Assembly: GCA_030620575.1 (NCBI GenBank)
Contig: JAUXEL010000005.1
Coordinates: forward strand, 1 to 23,492
Direction of reading: 5' to 3'
Source of the DNA: Fidelibacterota bacterium
GTDB taxonomy: Bacteria > Fidelibacterota > Fidelibacteria > Fidelibacterales > Fidelibacteraceae
Length of the DNA: 23,492 nt
Positions 1-7,569 of this stretch are shown piece by piece. Below the pieces are notes generated by a model. That model worked only from the letters and a program-made list of their open reading frames with translations, did not search any database and had not been told where the DNA came from. Position numbers and translations under genes: made by a program. Each line of letters starts with the position of its first letter. Positions within the stretch are counted from its first letter, which is position 1.

Positions 1-44
1 ATAAAAATGATAGATAAAACTCATCTAAACAATGAGGTAAAATA

Positions 45-3000
45 ATGAAAATGATAAAGCGTATTTTATGTTTATTATTTGTAGTGAGTTTCATGTTTGC
101 CGGCGTGACCGGTAAAATAATGGGAACAGTTACAGATGGTAAGACAGGAGAAGCACTGTCCGGTGCAAATGTTCTTATAGAAGGGACAGGAATGGGGGCT
201 GCCGCGAACGCGGAAGGCTTCTATGTTATATTAAATGTTCCTCCCGGAACCTATAATATTATAAGCCGCTTTATTGGCTATGAAAACCTGACAGTCAAAG
301 ATGTTCAGATAAAAATTGATCTGACTAAATATCTTGATTTTGAACTGCAGTACGATGTTATTGGTCTGGAAGGCGTTGTGGTAGAAGCTGAGAAAAAGGT
401 AGTCGAAATAGACGTCACCGGCAGTATGGCCAATGTTTCCAGAGAAGAAATGGAGGCACTTCCCGCAACAACGATTGGTGGAATCGTTGCTTTAAAAGCC
501 GGTATTACTTCCGGATATGGTATTAGGGGAAGTGGCAGTGATGAAGTATCATTTATGGTCGACGGTATTATTCAGCGTGACGCGCGTACAAATCAGCCGA
601 CCTCTGTAGTCCCTTTGAGTGCAGTGCAGGCGTTATCTATCCAAACCGGAGGTATGGGGGCAGAGTATAATAATGTGCGTTCCGGTGTCGTGAATGTTGT
701 AATGCGTGAAGGGAAATTGGATAAATATGAATTTGTCATGAATCTCAAAGGAAGTCCTCCGACAAATAAAACCTTTAATATGTCTCCCTATGATCCTTCC
801 TCGTTCTGGCTGCGGCCTTATCTTGATGATGAAGTATGTTGGAATGGTACAAGCATTGATACTTATACAGACGCAAATCAAAATGGACAGTGGGATGTAG
901 GCGAACCCTATAATGATGTAAATGGCAATGGTATGTATGATGCATCTCCCTGGCCTTCATACACACAGGAGCAATATATCTCTTTTAGCGGCTGGAATAA
1001 TAAAGCTTATTCTTTACTGTCAAATTCCAATCCAAATGATGATTTGACTGCTGCCGGCGCGCAACGTGTCTTCCTATATGAACATCGTCGTGACGGTGTC
1101 ATTCGTGATTGGGATTACAATATTGATGCCGGATTTGGCGGCCCGGTTCCTTTTATCGGTGAGAAATTAGGTAATTTGCGCTTTTTTGCATCTTACCGCG
1201 AAGATAAAAACATGTATGTTGTGCCAATGTGTACCGACGGTATTACCGATCGCACCGGGATGTTAAAACTAACATCGAATTTATCGGCAAATCAAAAAAT
1301 ATCATTTATCGGAATGATGCATTATAAAAACGGTACATCCAGTTCCCGTGGCGGATATGCCGGCATGATGAGCAGTATTTACGGTCCGGCAAGTGCGGTT
1401 ACCGATTTAAATGTGTTTGATACACGTGTATTTTCCGATAGCTATTACTCTATTTCCAGTGAGTATGATAACACCTTTTCGTTAAAATATACTAATCTCC
1501 TGAATGATCACAGTACGCTGGATATTATTGGTCAGATACAAACTAAACGTTATGAAACAGGCCCTATGCCCGACCGGGATACGTCTGTACTTTTTGAGGT
1601 TGTTCCGGGATATTTTGCCGGTGACGCACCCTTTGGCTGGCACGAAGACCTAAGTCTTGTCGGCATTAACGGTATGATGATGGGCGGTGCATTTGGGACC
1701 GGACGCGACTCCAGTTCCATTGCGACCTACCGCTTCCGTGCCGATTATGGCAACCAGATAAATGAAAACAATCATATAAAAGCAGGTATCGAATTTCAGT
1801 ATGATCACCTGAAAATGAATTTTGGATCATGGTTGGTTCTGCCCAGTGGCCAATATTGGACACAATATGAACAAAATCCATACCGCTTCATCTTTTATGT
1901 GCAGGATAAACTTGAATATGAAGGACTTATTGCCAATCTCGGAGTTACCGGTCAGTTTATTGATGCCAACGGGGAATGGTACGATGTAACAGAATATGAT
2001 CCTTTTTTCGGTGACCCGAATGTTGAAATTGAAATGGTCACGGTTGCACCGAAATTTTATCTGAGTCCGCGTATTGGTATTTCCCATCCAATCAGCGAAA
2101 CCTCAAAACTGTTTTTTAACTATGGTCAGTATGTCCAATTACCAGCTGCCGAAAGCATGTATCGCGTGCAGCGCTATGCAACAGGTAAAGTTATTACTAT
2201 GGGAAATCCAGCGATAGCACTGGCGAAAACCACATCGTATGAGATTGGGTTTGATCAGGCACTTTTTAATGATTATTTATTGCGTATCTCCGGATACTAT
2301 AAGGATATTGTGGACCAGACGGACCGCACCTATTATCAAAGTGTGGATGGAGCGGCAGACTACGGCATGGTAACCGCTAACAGCTACGAAGATATCCGGG
2401 GTGCTGAAATTGAATTGTCAAAAATATTCGGCGACTGGTTTACCGGAAATATAAATCTGGAATACCGGGTGCAGTCCTGGGGACAATTCGGATTGCAGCG
2501 TTATTATCAGGATGTGATGGTACAGCGCGAATACGAACGGCAAGAACCAAGCTATGGACAAGCGCTTCCGGTACCGCGTGTTAAAGCCTATCTTGATTTC
2601 CATACGCCGGTAAAATTTGGACCTGATTTTGGTGGTATCTATGTTCTTGGCGGATGGCACTGCAGTATTATCGGCGGATGGACGCAGGGAAACTGGATTA
2701 CATGGAATCCCACAAGTAAGCGTGAAAATGGAATTAAAATTACCAATAATATTCGTTGGAAAAATACCCATTATGCTGATATGAAATTCAATAAGAATTT
2801 TAAATTCGACCGTTTTACCGTAAGTGTCTTTTTGGATATTTATAATGTTATAAACCGAAAAGCTCTTTACACCGGATCAGTTTTTAGTTCGTCGGACAGA
2901 GACAGCTATTATTATTCCTTGCACTTCCCGCAGGAGATCATTGATGAAATTGACGATTACGGTAATATTCCCGGTGATGATCATCCCGGCGAATTCCGGA

Positions 3001-3269
3001 ATATAGGAATCGATTACGTTCCTATGGATCATGTATGGGATATTACAAATACGGGTATCGGCGAAGCAGGGGTCATTTATTATAATGCAGTTGATGGCGA
3101 TTACTATCGTTTTGAGCAAGGCATATATGTACCTGAAGATGACGCAAGGGTACAAGAGGTATTGGATTCAAAAGCATACATTGATATGCCGAACTTTTCG
3201 TCATTCAATTTTTTAAATCCGAGAGATGTATTTTTTGGCATTAATTTATCTTTTGATTTGAATAAATAA
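45..3269 (+). CDS. TonB-dependent outer-membrane receptor with carboxypeptidase-regulatory N-terminal domain
   Basis: A 1074-residue outer-membrane beta-barrel receptor, expected to import an unknown large or scarce substrate using TonB energy. Residues 1-23 form a signal peptide (KR then a hydrophobic core). Residues about 24-110 are a CarboxypepD_reg-like beta-sandwich (start GKIMGTVTDGKTGEALSGAN). Residues about 120-225 fit a plug domain (GIRGSGSDEVSFMVDG, then the tail RSGVVNVVMREG). The rest has the alternating pattern of barrel strands and ends with GINLSFDLNK. Residues 276-299 hold an Asp/Asn/Gly-rich insert (DANQNGQWD, then DVNGNGMYD) that looks like a calcium-binding loop. The start is supported by GAGGT six bases upstream of the ATG. 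The secreted-protein gene follows after 15 bases, so they are probably co-transcribed. No SusD-like gene is adjacent. The family is clear; the substrate cannot be told from sequence. Confidence 0.93.
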   Translation: MKMIKRILCLLFVVSFMFAGVTGKIMGTVTDGKTGEALSGANVLIEGTGMGAAANAEGFYVILNVPPGTYNIISRFIGYENLTVKDVQIKIDLTKYLDFELQYDVIGLEGVVVEAEKKVVEIDVTGSMANVSREEMEALPATTIGGIVALKAGITSGYGIRGSGSDEVSFMVDGIIQRDARTNQPTSVVPLSAVQALSIQTGGMGAEYNNVRSGVVNVVMREGKLDKYEFVMNLKGSPPTNKTFNMSPYDPSSFWLRPYLDDEVCWNGTSIDTYTDANQNGQWDVGEPYNDVNGNGMYDASPWPSYTQEQYISFSGWNNKAYSLLSNSNPNDDLTAAGAQRVFLYEHRRDGVIRDWDYNIDAGFGGPVPFIGEKLGNLRFFASYREDKNMYVVPMCTDGITDRTGMLKLTSNLSANQKISFIGMMHYKNGTSSSRGGYAGMMSSIYGPASAVTDLNVFDTRVFSDSYYSISSEYDNTFSLKYTNLLNDHSTLDIIGQIQTKRYETGPMPDRDTSVLFEVVPGYFAGDAPFGWHEDLSLVGINGMMMGGAFGTGRDSSSIATYRFRADYGNQINENNHIKAGIEFQYDHLKMNFGSWLVLPSGQYWTQYEQNPYRFIFYVQDKLEYEGLIANLGVTGQFIDANGEWYDVTEYDPFFGDPNVEIEMVTVAPKFYLSPRIGISHPISETSKLFFNYGQYVQLPAAESMYRVQRYATGKVITMGNPAIALAKTTSYEIGFDQALFNDYLLRISGYYKDIVDQTDRTYYQSVDGAADYGMVTANSYEDIRGAEIELSKIFGDWFTGNINLEYRVQSWGQFGLQRYYQDVMVQREYERQEPSYGQALPVPRVKAYLDFHTPVKFGPDFGGIYVLGGWHCSIIGGWTQGNWITWNPTSKRENGIKITNNIRWKNTHYADMKFNKNFKFDRFTVSVFLDIYNVINRKALYTGSVFSSSDRDSYYYSLHFPQEIIDEIDDYGNIPGDDHPGEFRNIGIDYVPMDHVWDITNTGIGEAGVIYYNAVDGDYYRFEQGIYVPEDDARVQEVLDSKAYIDMPNFSSFNFLNPRDVFFGINLSFDLNK

Positions 3270-3284
3270 TAAGGAACTAATACG

Positions 3285-5453
3285 ATGAATATTAAAAAAA
3301 TATTATTTCTGCTGCTTATTTTGCTAACTGTAATAACGTTTGCAGGGGAGAAGAAATACCTGCAGATCACGGAGTTATCGAATTGGTTTTTTTCACATGG
3401 AAGTGAGCTGGAATCAGAAGGGCCAAAGGATACACAGGTTGACGGATTATCTTATCCTCAGTTTCGCGGTTTTCAAGATGTACAGGCGGCAAAAGGACTT
3501 TGGATAGGATGTAAAAATTATACCGATCCGATTAATTCCGTCACATATGATTATAAAGTAATTATCAATGGTCCACGCCGTGTAGATGAAGTTAGCAGCT
3601 GGATGGCACAGGAATTTGAGCTTATCGGGCAGTTCGATCAATGCGAGGTACTGGTAAACGGAGTACCGGCTGCACGGCATATTTATACCGATCAGGTAGA
3701 TGTAGTTGATCCCACCTTGGTTGCAGACCGTAAACTTCATGCCAGAATAAACACCTCTTTAGGAATTACCGTAACACGGGATATTTATGCTTTTAGTCAT
3801 GAAGATCATCAAAACTATTTTATTTATGAATACACCTTTAAACACACCGGTATATATAATCCTGAGGGAGATGTACATACGCAAACCCTCAATGATGTGA
3901 TTTTTTACTGGCAGTGGCGGTATGGGCTGGCATATGAAGCGGCTGATTATGATCTAAGCCTGGTAACCCGTGCTGCTAAATGGGGCGAAAATCAGATGAA
4001 CGACTGGTCTTATCCCGGCTATGATTATCCCGGGTATCCCGGCTTGCGGGCTGTCTGGTCATGGAATGGTACACACAGTGAACGTTTTACCGCACCTTAC
4101 GATAATCTCGGAGCACCGGACTTTAAGGTCGATGGACATCTTGCAAGTCCGCATATCTCCGGTACCGGGGTGATCCATGCAGATAAACTTACTACAGATA
4201 ACAGTGATGATCCAAACCAGCCAAGTACCTATCGTTGGTTAGAGTCAAATGCAATTGTATGTTATGACTCTGAGGAATTTAATCCAAACATGATGACTCT
4301 ACGCTATAAGCACATGGAAGATAATCCCGGAAATATTCCGACTGTTGCCGATGTCCCCACGGGAGAAGGTCGCGGTGTTTCACATGCCAATGAGGTTATA
4401 GCTTCAGGCGAAACGGCTGATAAATGGACTCCCGGATCTGGAGGGGCGAGCGTAGGTATGGGATTTGGTCCCTATACGATTGCACACGGCGATTCTATTA
4501 AAATTGTTTTAGCTGAAGCGATTGGCGTACTGGATTGGGAAAAACGTAATGAAGTGGGTCTTAACTGGTGTCAACGCGCGAATTTTTCAGCAAATTCTCT
4601 TTATACCGGTGCCGGCGGAAGTTTAGCGCTGCCAGGAGGTAACCCAGCTGCCGATATTGATGATTATAAACGTGCCTGGGTGATGACAGGTAAAGACAGC
4701 TTATTTATGACATTCCAGCGTGCAATTGACAATTATAATAACAATAACGGGTATACAGTTGCTGTTCCGCCGCCACCGCCATCACGTTTTTCCGTACTTC
4801 CCGGTGGCGACCGTGTCGTTCTTGAGTGGAACTACAATCCGGAAACCTATCCGACATTTTCAGGATATCGCGTGTACCGTGCTTTGCAGGAACCGGATTC
4901 AACGTATCACCTAATCTTTGAATGCGGCGGATCAACAGGTATTGCGGTCACGAATACCTGTCAGGATCGCTCCGCTATCCGCGGATTCAGCTATTACTAC
5001 TATATTGAAAGTTATGATAACGGATCAACCGGCAAGGAACTGGTCAGCAGTAAATTTCATACGATGACCAACGAAGCAGCAAGTCTGCAGCGTCCGGCAG
5101 GAACTATTCTTGATGACATTCGTGTCGTACCCAATCCGTATAACCGGAGAGCACGTACTTTGCAGTACGGTGAAACAACAGCAGATAAGAATAAAATTAA
5201 CTTTTACGGACTTCCTCCGCAATGTGATATTATTATCTTTTCCGAACGCGGCGATCTGGTGAAAACCATCAACCATACTTTTCCGACAGGTGATGAATCC
5301 TGGGATTTAACCACGGATACAAACCAGCTGATTAAAACCGGTATCTATATTGCCCGGATCGTAGTCACCGAAGATGTGATGGATGAGGAAAGCGGAGTAA
5401 CGCTATTGAGGGTAGGAGACGCAGCCAATTTAAAGTTCATCGTGATTCGATAA
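3285..5453 (+). CDS. Secreted beta-rich protein with FN3 domain and VVPNPY-type C-terminal module
   Basis: A 722-residue exported protein of unknown function. Residues 1-20 are a signal peptide (MNIKKILFLLLILLTVITFA). Residues 21-490 are rich in aromatic residues, Gly and Asp and match no domain I can name. A proline run near 494-498 leads into a fibronectin type III-like domain (about 499-600, RVVLEWN then SGYRVYRA). The C-terminal module from about 605 starts with DDIRVVPNPYN (VVPNPY at 614-619) and ends GDAANLKFIVIR. It resembles the FlgD-like/type IX-sorting-like C-terminal modules common on exported proteins of FCB candidate phyla, but it lacks a textbook type IX signal. An AAGGA site precedes the ATG. 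It follows the TonB receptor by 15 bases, which suggests a receptor/surface-protein pair; that link is inference. Confidence 0.85.
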   Translation: MNIKKILFLLLILLTVITFAGEKKYLQITELSNWFFSHGSELESEGPKDTQVDGLSYPQFRGFQDVQAAKGLWIGCKNYTDPINSVTYDYKVIINGPRRVDEVSSWMAQEFELIGQFDQCEVLVNGVPAARHIYTDQVDVVDPTLVADRKLHARINTSLGITVTRDIYAFSHEDHQNYFIYEYTFKHTGIYNPEGDVHTQTLNDVIFYWQWRYGLAYEAADYDLSLVTRAAKWGENQMNDWSYPGYDYPGYPGLRAVWSWNGTHSERFTAPYDNLGAPDFKVDGHLASPHISGTGVIHADKLTTDNSDDPNQPSTYRWLESNAIVCYDSEEFNPNMMTLRYKHMEDNPGNIPTVADVPTGEGRGVSHANEVIASGETADKWTPGSGGASVGMGFGPYTIAHGDSIKIVLAEAIGVLDWEKRNEVGLNWCQRANFSANSLYTGAGGSLALPGGNPAADIDDYKRAWVMTGKDSLFMTFQRAIDNYNNNNGYTVAVPPPPPSRFSVLPGGDRVVLEWNYNPETYPTFSGYRVYRALQEPDSTYHLIFECGGSTGIAVTNTCQDRSAIRGFSYYYYIESYDNGSTGKELVSSKFHTMTNEAASLQRPAGTILDDIRVVPNPYNRRARTLQYGETTADKNKINFYGLPPQCDIIIFSERGDLVKTINHTFPTGDESWDLTTDTNQLIKTGIYIARIVVTEDVMDEESGVTLLRVGDAANLKFIVIR

Positions 5454-5460
5454 AAAGAGT

Positions 5461-5489
5461 TTGTAATCGTTTTATGAATTAGGTATAAT
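5461..5489 (+). promoter_or_regulatory. Sigma70-like promoter of tRNA-Arg
   Basis: TTGTAA (5461-5466) and a perfect TATAAT (5484-5489) are separated by exactly 17 bases. The -10 box ends 14 bases before the tRNA, so a start near 5496 would leave a short 5' leader for RNase P to remove. Not experimentally shown. Confidence 0.75.
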
Positions 5490-5503
5490 TGCGATTGATT
5501 TGA

Positions 5504-5577
5504 GCCCCTGTAGCTCAGACGGATAGAGCGCAGGTTTCCTAAACCTGAGGTCGCCCGTTCGAATCGGGCCGGGGGTA
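5504..5577 (+). tRNA. tRNA-Arg (anticodon CCU)
   Basis: A complete 74-nt cloverleaf that reads AGG codons. The acceptor stem GCCCCTG (5504-5510) pairs with CGGGGGT (5570-5576), including G-U pairs at its first and sixth positions. D stem GCTC/GAGC, anticodon stem CAGGT/ACCTG with loop TTCCTAA, and T stem GCCCG/CGGGC with loop TTCGAAT are all intact. The discriminator base is A5577. The CCA end is not encoded (CGA follows), so a CCA-adding enzyme is needed. No terminator separates it from the coding gene 32 bases downstream. Confidence 0.96.
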
Positions 5578-5609
5578 CGAAAAAAAACGACGAGAACGAA
5601 AGGTAGAAT

Positions 5610-6272
5610 ATGACTGAAAAACACATGACGAAAAAACAACTGAAGGAAGATCCATTTTTCGAGGAAGTTGCCCATATAATTGGATTTTTTCAAAAAAAAC
5701 AAAAGACAATAATGATAGCTGGAATTATCCTTGTTATTGCTGTTGGCGGCTTTTTTGGAAATAAAGCAATTACACAACAAAAAAACACTCAGGCGGTAGG
5801 ATATTTCGGTATTGCTATGGATTACTACAACAAGAATAATCTGGCTTTGGCTGAAGATCAATTCAATTTATTGACAGAACAATACGAGACTACTGACTGG
5901 GGTAAACGCGGCTACTATTATCTTGGCCTTATTTCACATAAATTGGAAAAGCCGGAAGATGAAAGTGTTGTATATTTTGAGACGTTCGTAAATAGCAATA
6001 TTAATGATGACGCACTGAAAACAAGCGCATATCAGCTTATTGGGACATATTATTACCGAAACGGCGATGCACTTACAGCAGGTGGAAATTATTTGGAAGC
6101 GGCAAAACATGCTTTGACAAAAACGGATAAACTTGCTTACGGTATCCGCGCGGCAGAAGCTTATATAGAAGTGGATGAAAGCGCAAAACGGGATGCCGTA
6201 TTGGATTATTTAACAAAACTTGACTTGGATGAAAACGAGTTAAATCGTATAAATGTTTTAGCTAATTTTTAA
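5610..6272 (+). CDS. Membrane-anchored TPR-repeat protein (YfgM-like)
   Basis: A 220-residue protein with a charged cytoplasmic N-terminus, one transmembrane segment at about residues 34-52 (MIAGIILVIAVGGFFG), and an extracytoplasmic helical domain with TPR-like repeats (for example AVGYFGIAMDYYNKNNLALA and RGYYYLGLISHKLEKPEDES). The layout is that of YfgM/TPR_21 proteins, which in Enterobacteria help envelope protein traffic at the Sec translocon. That function is only a family-level guess here. AAGGT precedes the ATG by five bases. The gene sits 32 bases after tRNA-Arg with no visible promoter of its own, so it may share the tRNA transcript. A strong terminator follows. Confidence 0.72.
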   Translation: MTEKHMTKKQLKEDPFFEEVAHIIGFFQKKQKTIMIAGIILVIAVGGFFGNKAITQQKNTQAVGYFGIAMDYYNKNNLALAEDQFNLLTEQYETTDWGKRGYYYLGLISHKLEKPEDESVVYFETFVNSNINDDALKTSAYQLIGTYYYRNGDALTAGGNYLEAAKHALTKTDKLAYGIRAAEAYIEVDESAKRDAVLDYLTKLDLDENELNRINVLANF

Positions 6273-6293
6273 ATTTTACAGCGAAAAAATCAG

Positions 6294-6328
6294 AAAAAGA
6301 GCAATATTATCATTGCTCTTTTTTTTAT
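6294..6328 (+). terminator. Rho-independent terminator after the TPR gene
   Basis: A 12-bp perfect stem, AAAAAGAGCAAT (6294-6305) with ATTGCTCTTTTT (6312-6323), closes a 6-base loop. The run of T continues to 6326. It lies 21 bases after the stop codon. Confidence 0.9.
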
Positions 6329-6409
6329 TTTACCGGAAAAGAGGTTTAATGGTAACTTTAAAGTTAAAACCCAAATGTTTGTTGAATTAAAATCCACAGC
6401 TTAAAATTT

Positions 6410-6546
6410 CCCGACTCCGAAGCTTCGGGGCGGGATGCTTTAGCTCGGGGATAAAGGTTTCAAAAAAATAGGGCTTCCCCCGATTAATTCGGGGCCAAAT
6501 AAACTTTTGTGTTTTTCTCTTTTCTCCCCTCCTAATTTAGGAGGGG
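6410..6546. repeat. Cluster of intergenic hairpin repeats
   Basis: Three strong inverted repeats lie in 137 bases with no gene. 6410-6434 has CCCG/CGGG arms around the perfect palindrome CCGAAGCTTCGG (6417-6428). 6478-6494 pairs CCCCGA with TCGGGG over a 5-base loop. 6526-6546 pairs CCCCTCCTA with TAGGAGGGG over a 3-base loop and is followed by a G-rich tail (GGCAGGGGGTGG). The last type recurs in the element at 6581-6812. Such C/G-rich hairpins are typical dispersed REP-like sequences; whether these are repeated elsewhere in the genome cannot be seen here. Confidence 0.65.
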
Positions 6547-6580
6547 GCAGGGGGTGGTTCTTATCAACGTGTAGATATCA

Positions 6581-6812
6581 TGCATGTAATTTGACCTCCC
6601 CTTTCTCCCCTCCTTGACAAGGAGGGGAAATTGTTCTATTTCCCTTTTCTCATCTCTGCATTGGAATGCCTTGATTTTCTTACTTGTTTGGCGAAGCAAG
6701 AGACCTCTCCTTTGTCTCCCGATAAATATCGGGACAAACCTCCCGTCAGCTGACGGGGAGGCCTCACAGAGCCCCTCCTTGGGAGGAGTTGGGGAGGTCG
6801 ACTTAAGATGCA
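6581..6812. repeat. MITE/REP-sandwich-like element with imperfect terminal inverted repeats
   Basis: The two ends are inverted copies. The left end starts TGCAT (6581-6585), then GACCTCCCC (6593-6601) and the hairpin CCCCTCCTT/AAGGAGGGG (6607-6627). The right end carries CCCCTCCTTGGGAGG (6772-6786), then GGGGAGGTC (6791-6799) and ATGCA (6808-6812). Between them are more hairpins: GCATT/AATGC (6658-6669), CTTGTTT/AAGCAAG (6683-6700), TTTGT..CCCGATA/TATCGGG..ACAAA (6711-6738), and the 16-bp palindrome CCCGTCAGCTGACGGG (6742-6757). No transposase is present and no target-site duplication is obvious. The open frames across it are a by-product of its composition. The call as a mobile non-autonomous element is inference. 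Confidence 0.6.
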
Positions 6813-7026
6813 AAAGATGAATGCGGCAATTTAATTTTCTTTTCTAAATAAGATATAAATTCAAAAACCATACAGACATTGGAATGGATAAAAAATCAAA
6901 ATAATGGACCATTTTTTAAGAAAATAACTTTCTGAAATTGCTATTACACCGGAAAATAAGAAAATTTAGTATATGAAAATGCTTGTTAGTATATGGGGAA
7001 AATAGATAAACAAAGATAAAAAATGG
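6813..7026. other. A+T-rich spacer with no feature seen
   Basis: This stretch between the repeat element and the rimP promoter shows no open frame with a ribosome-binding site, no RNA gene and no strong hairpin. It may carry upstream promoter elements. Confidence 0.5.
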
Positions 7027-7055
7027 TTGCACAAACGTACCTTATTATATATATT
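7027..7055 (+). promoter_or_regulatory. Promoter of the rimP-nusA-infB operon
   Basis: TTGCAC (7027-7032) and TATATT (7050-7055) are 17 bases apart. The predicted start, about 7061-7063, coincides with the base of the leader hairpin. The -35 hexamer TTGCAC also appears, again with a 17-base spacer, before tRNA-Pro, which strengthens the call. Confidence 0.65.
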
Positions 7056-7060
7056 AGGCG

Positions 7061-7087
7061 CGAAAGTGGGATTATTCCCACTTTTCG
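7061..7087 (+). promoter_or_regulatory. rimP leader hairpin (attenuator-like)
   Basis: AAAGTGGGA (7063-7071) pairs perfectly with TCCCACTTT (7076-7084) over the loop TTAT. CG/CG pairs add to the base if T7085 is bulged out. It is at the extreme 5' end of the predicted mRNA and about 20 bases before the rimP start. Short GTGGG/CCCAC hairpins before rimP are known from several phyla and have been proposed as transcription attenuators. The T tract after this stem (TTTTCG) is short, so it could instead protect the 5' end. Confidence 0.55.
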
Positions 7088-7106
7088 TATTAAAGGACGT
7101 TGAAAA

Positions 7107-7553
7107 ATGAGCGATATTCAAAGGCTTATAAAAGACATTGCGGAAGCATCGGGAGTATTTATTGAAGACATCAAAATGTCTGAAATCGGTGGTACTATCA
7201 AGGTAATTTGTGATACCGGGGACGGTATTTCATCGAGCATACTGGTAAGTATCACTAAAAAAATACTTAATGATCCTGTATATGAGCAAGAGTATGCTGA
7301 GCGATTTCGTTTAGAAGTAAGTTCGCCGGGAATTGACACTCCCTTAACCTTACCGCGTCACTTTCGCAAAAACATAGGTCATGATATCCTATTGCAACAC
7401 AAAAGTGAAGAACATAATAATCCCATTAAGGGAACAATTACAGATGTTGATGAAGATGCGTTGTATTTTGCGGTGAAGAAAAAGAAAGAAAATGAAACCC
7501 TGCGTATTTCGTTGAAAGAAATTGAATACGCTAACATAGTATTAAAATGGTAA
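7107..7553 (+). CDS. rimP: Ribosome maturation factor RimP
   Basis: A 148-residue protein needed for maturation of the 30S subunit. The family signature FRLEVSSPGIDTPLTLPRHF is at about residues 72-91. An N-terminal alpha/beta domain comes before it, and an SH3-like C-terminal domain (KGTITDVDEDALYF) after it. The length is normal. AAGGA lies nine bases before the ATG. As the first gene of the operon, directly upstream of nusA, it has the position conserved across most bacteria. A promoter and a leader hairpin precede it. Confidence 0.96.
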   Translation: MSDIQRLIKDIAEASGVFIEDIKMSEIGGTIKVICDTGDGISSSILVSITKKILNDPVYEQEYAERFRLEVSSPGIDTPLTLPRHFRKNIGHDILLQHKSEEHNNPIKGTITDVDEDALYFAVKKKKENETLRISLKEIEYANIVLKW

Positions 7554-7569
7554 AGTAGGAGATAGACAA

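Noticed and set aside
6532..6820. Overlapping open frames on both strands in the repeat region (93 and 68 codons)
   Set aside because: They run across the hairpin repeats, have no ribosome-binding site, and give low-complexity peptides (TPPKEGL, LLVKEGR) typical of translated CCCCTCC repeats.
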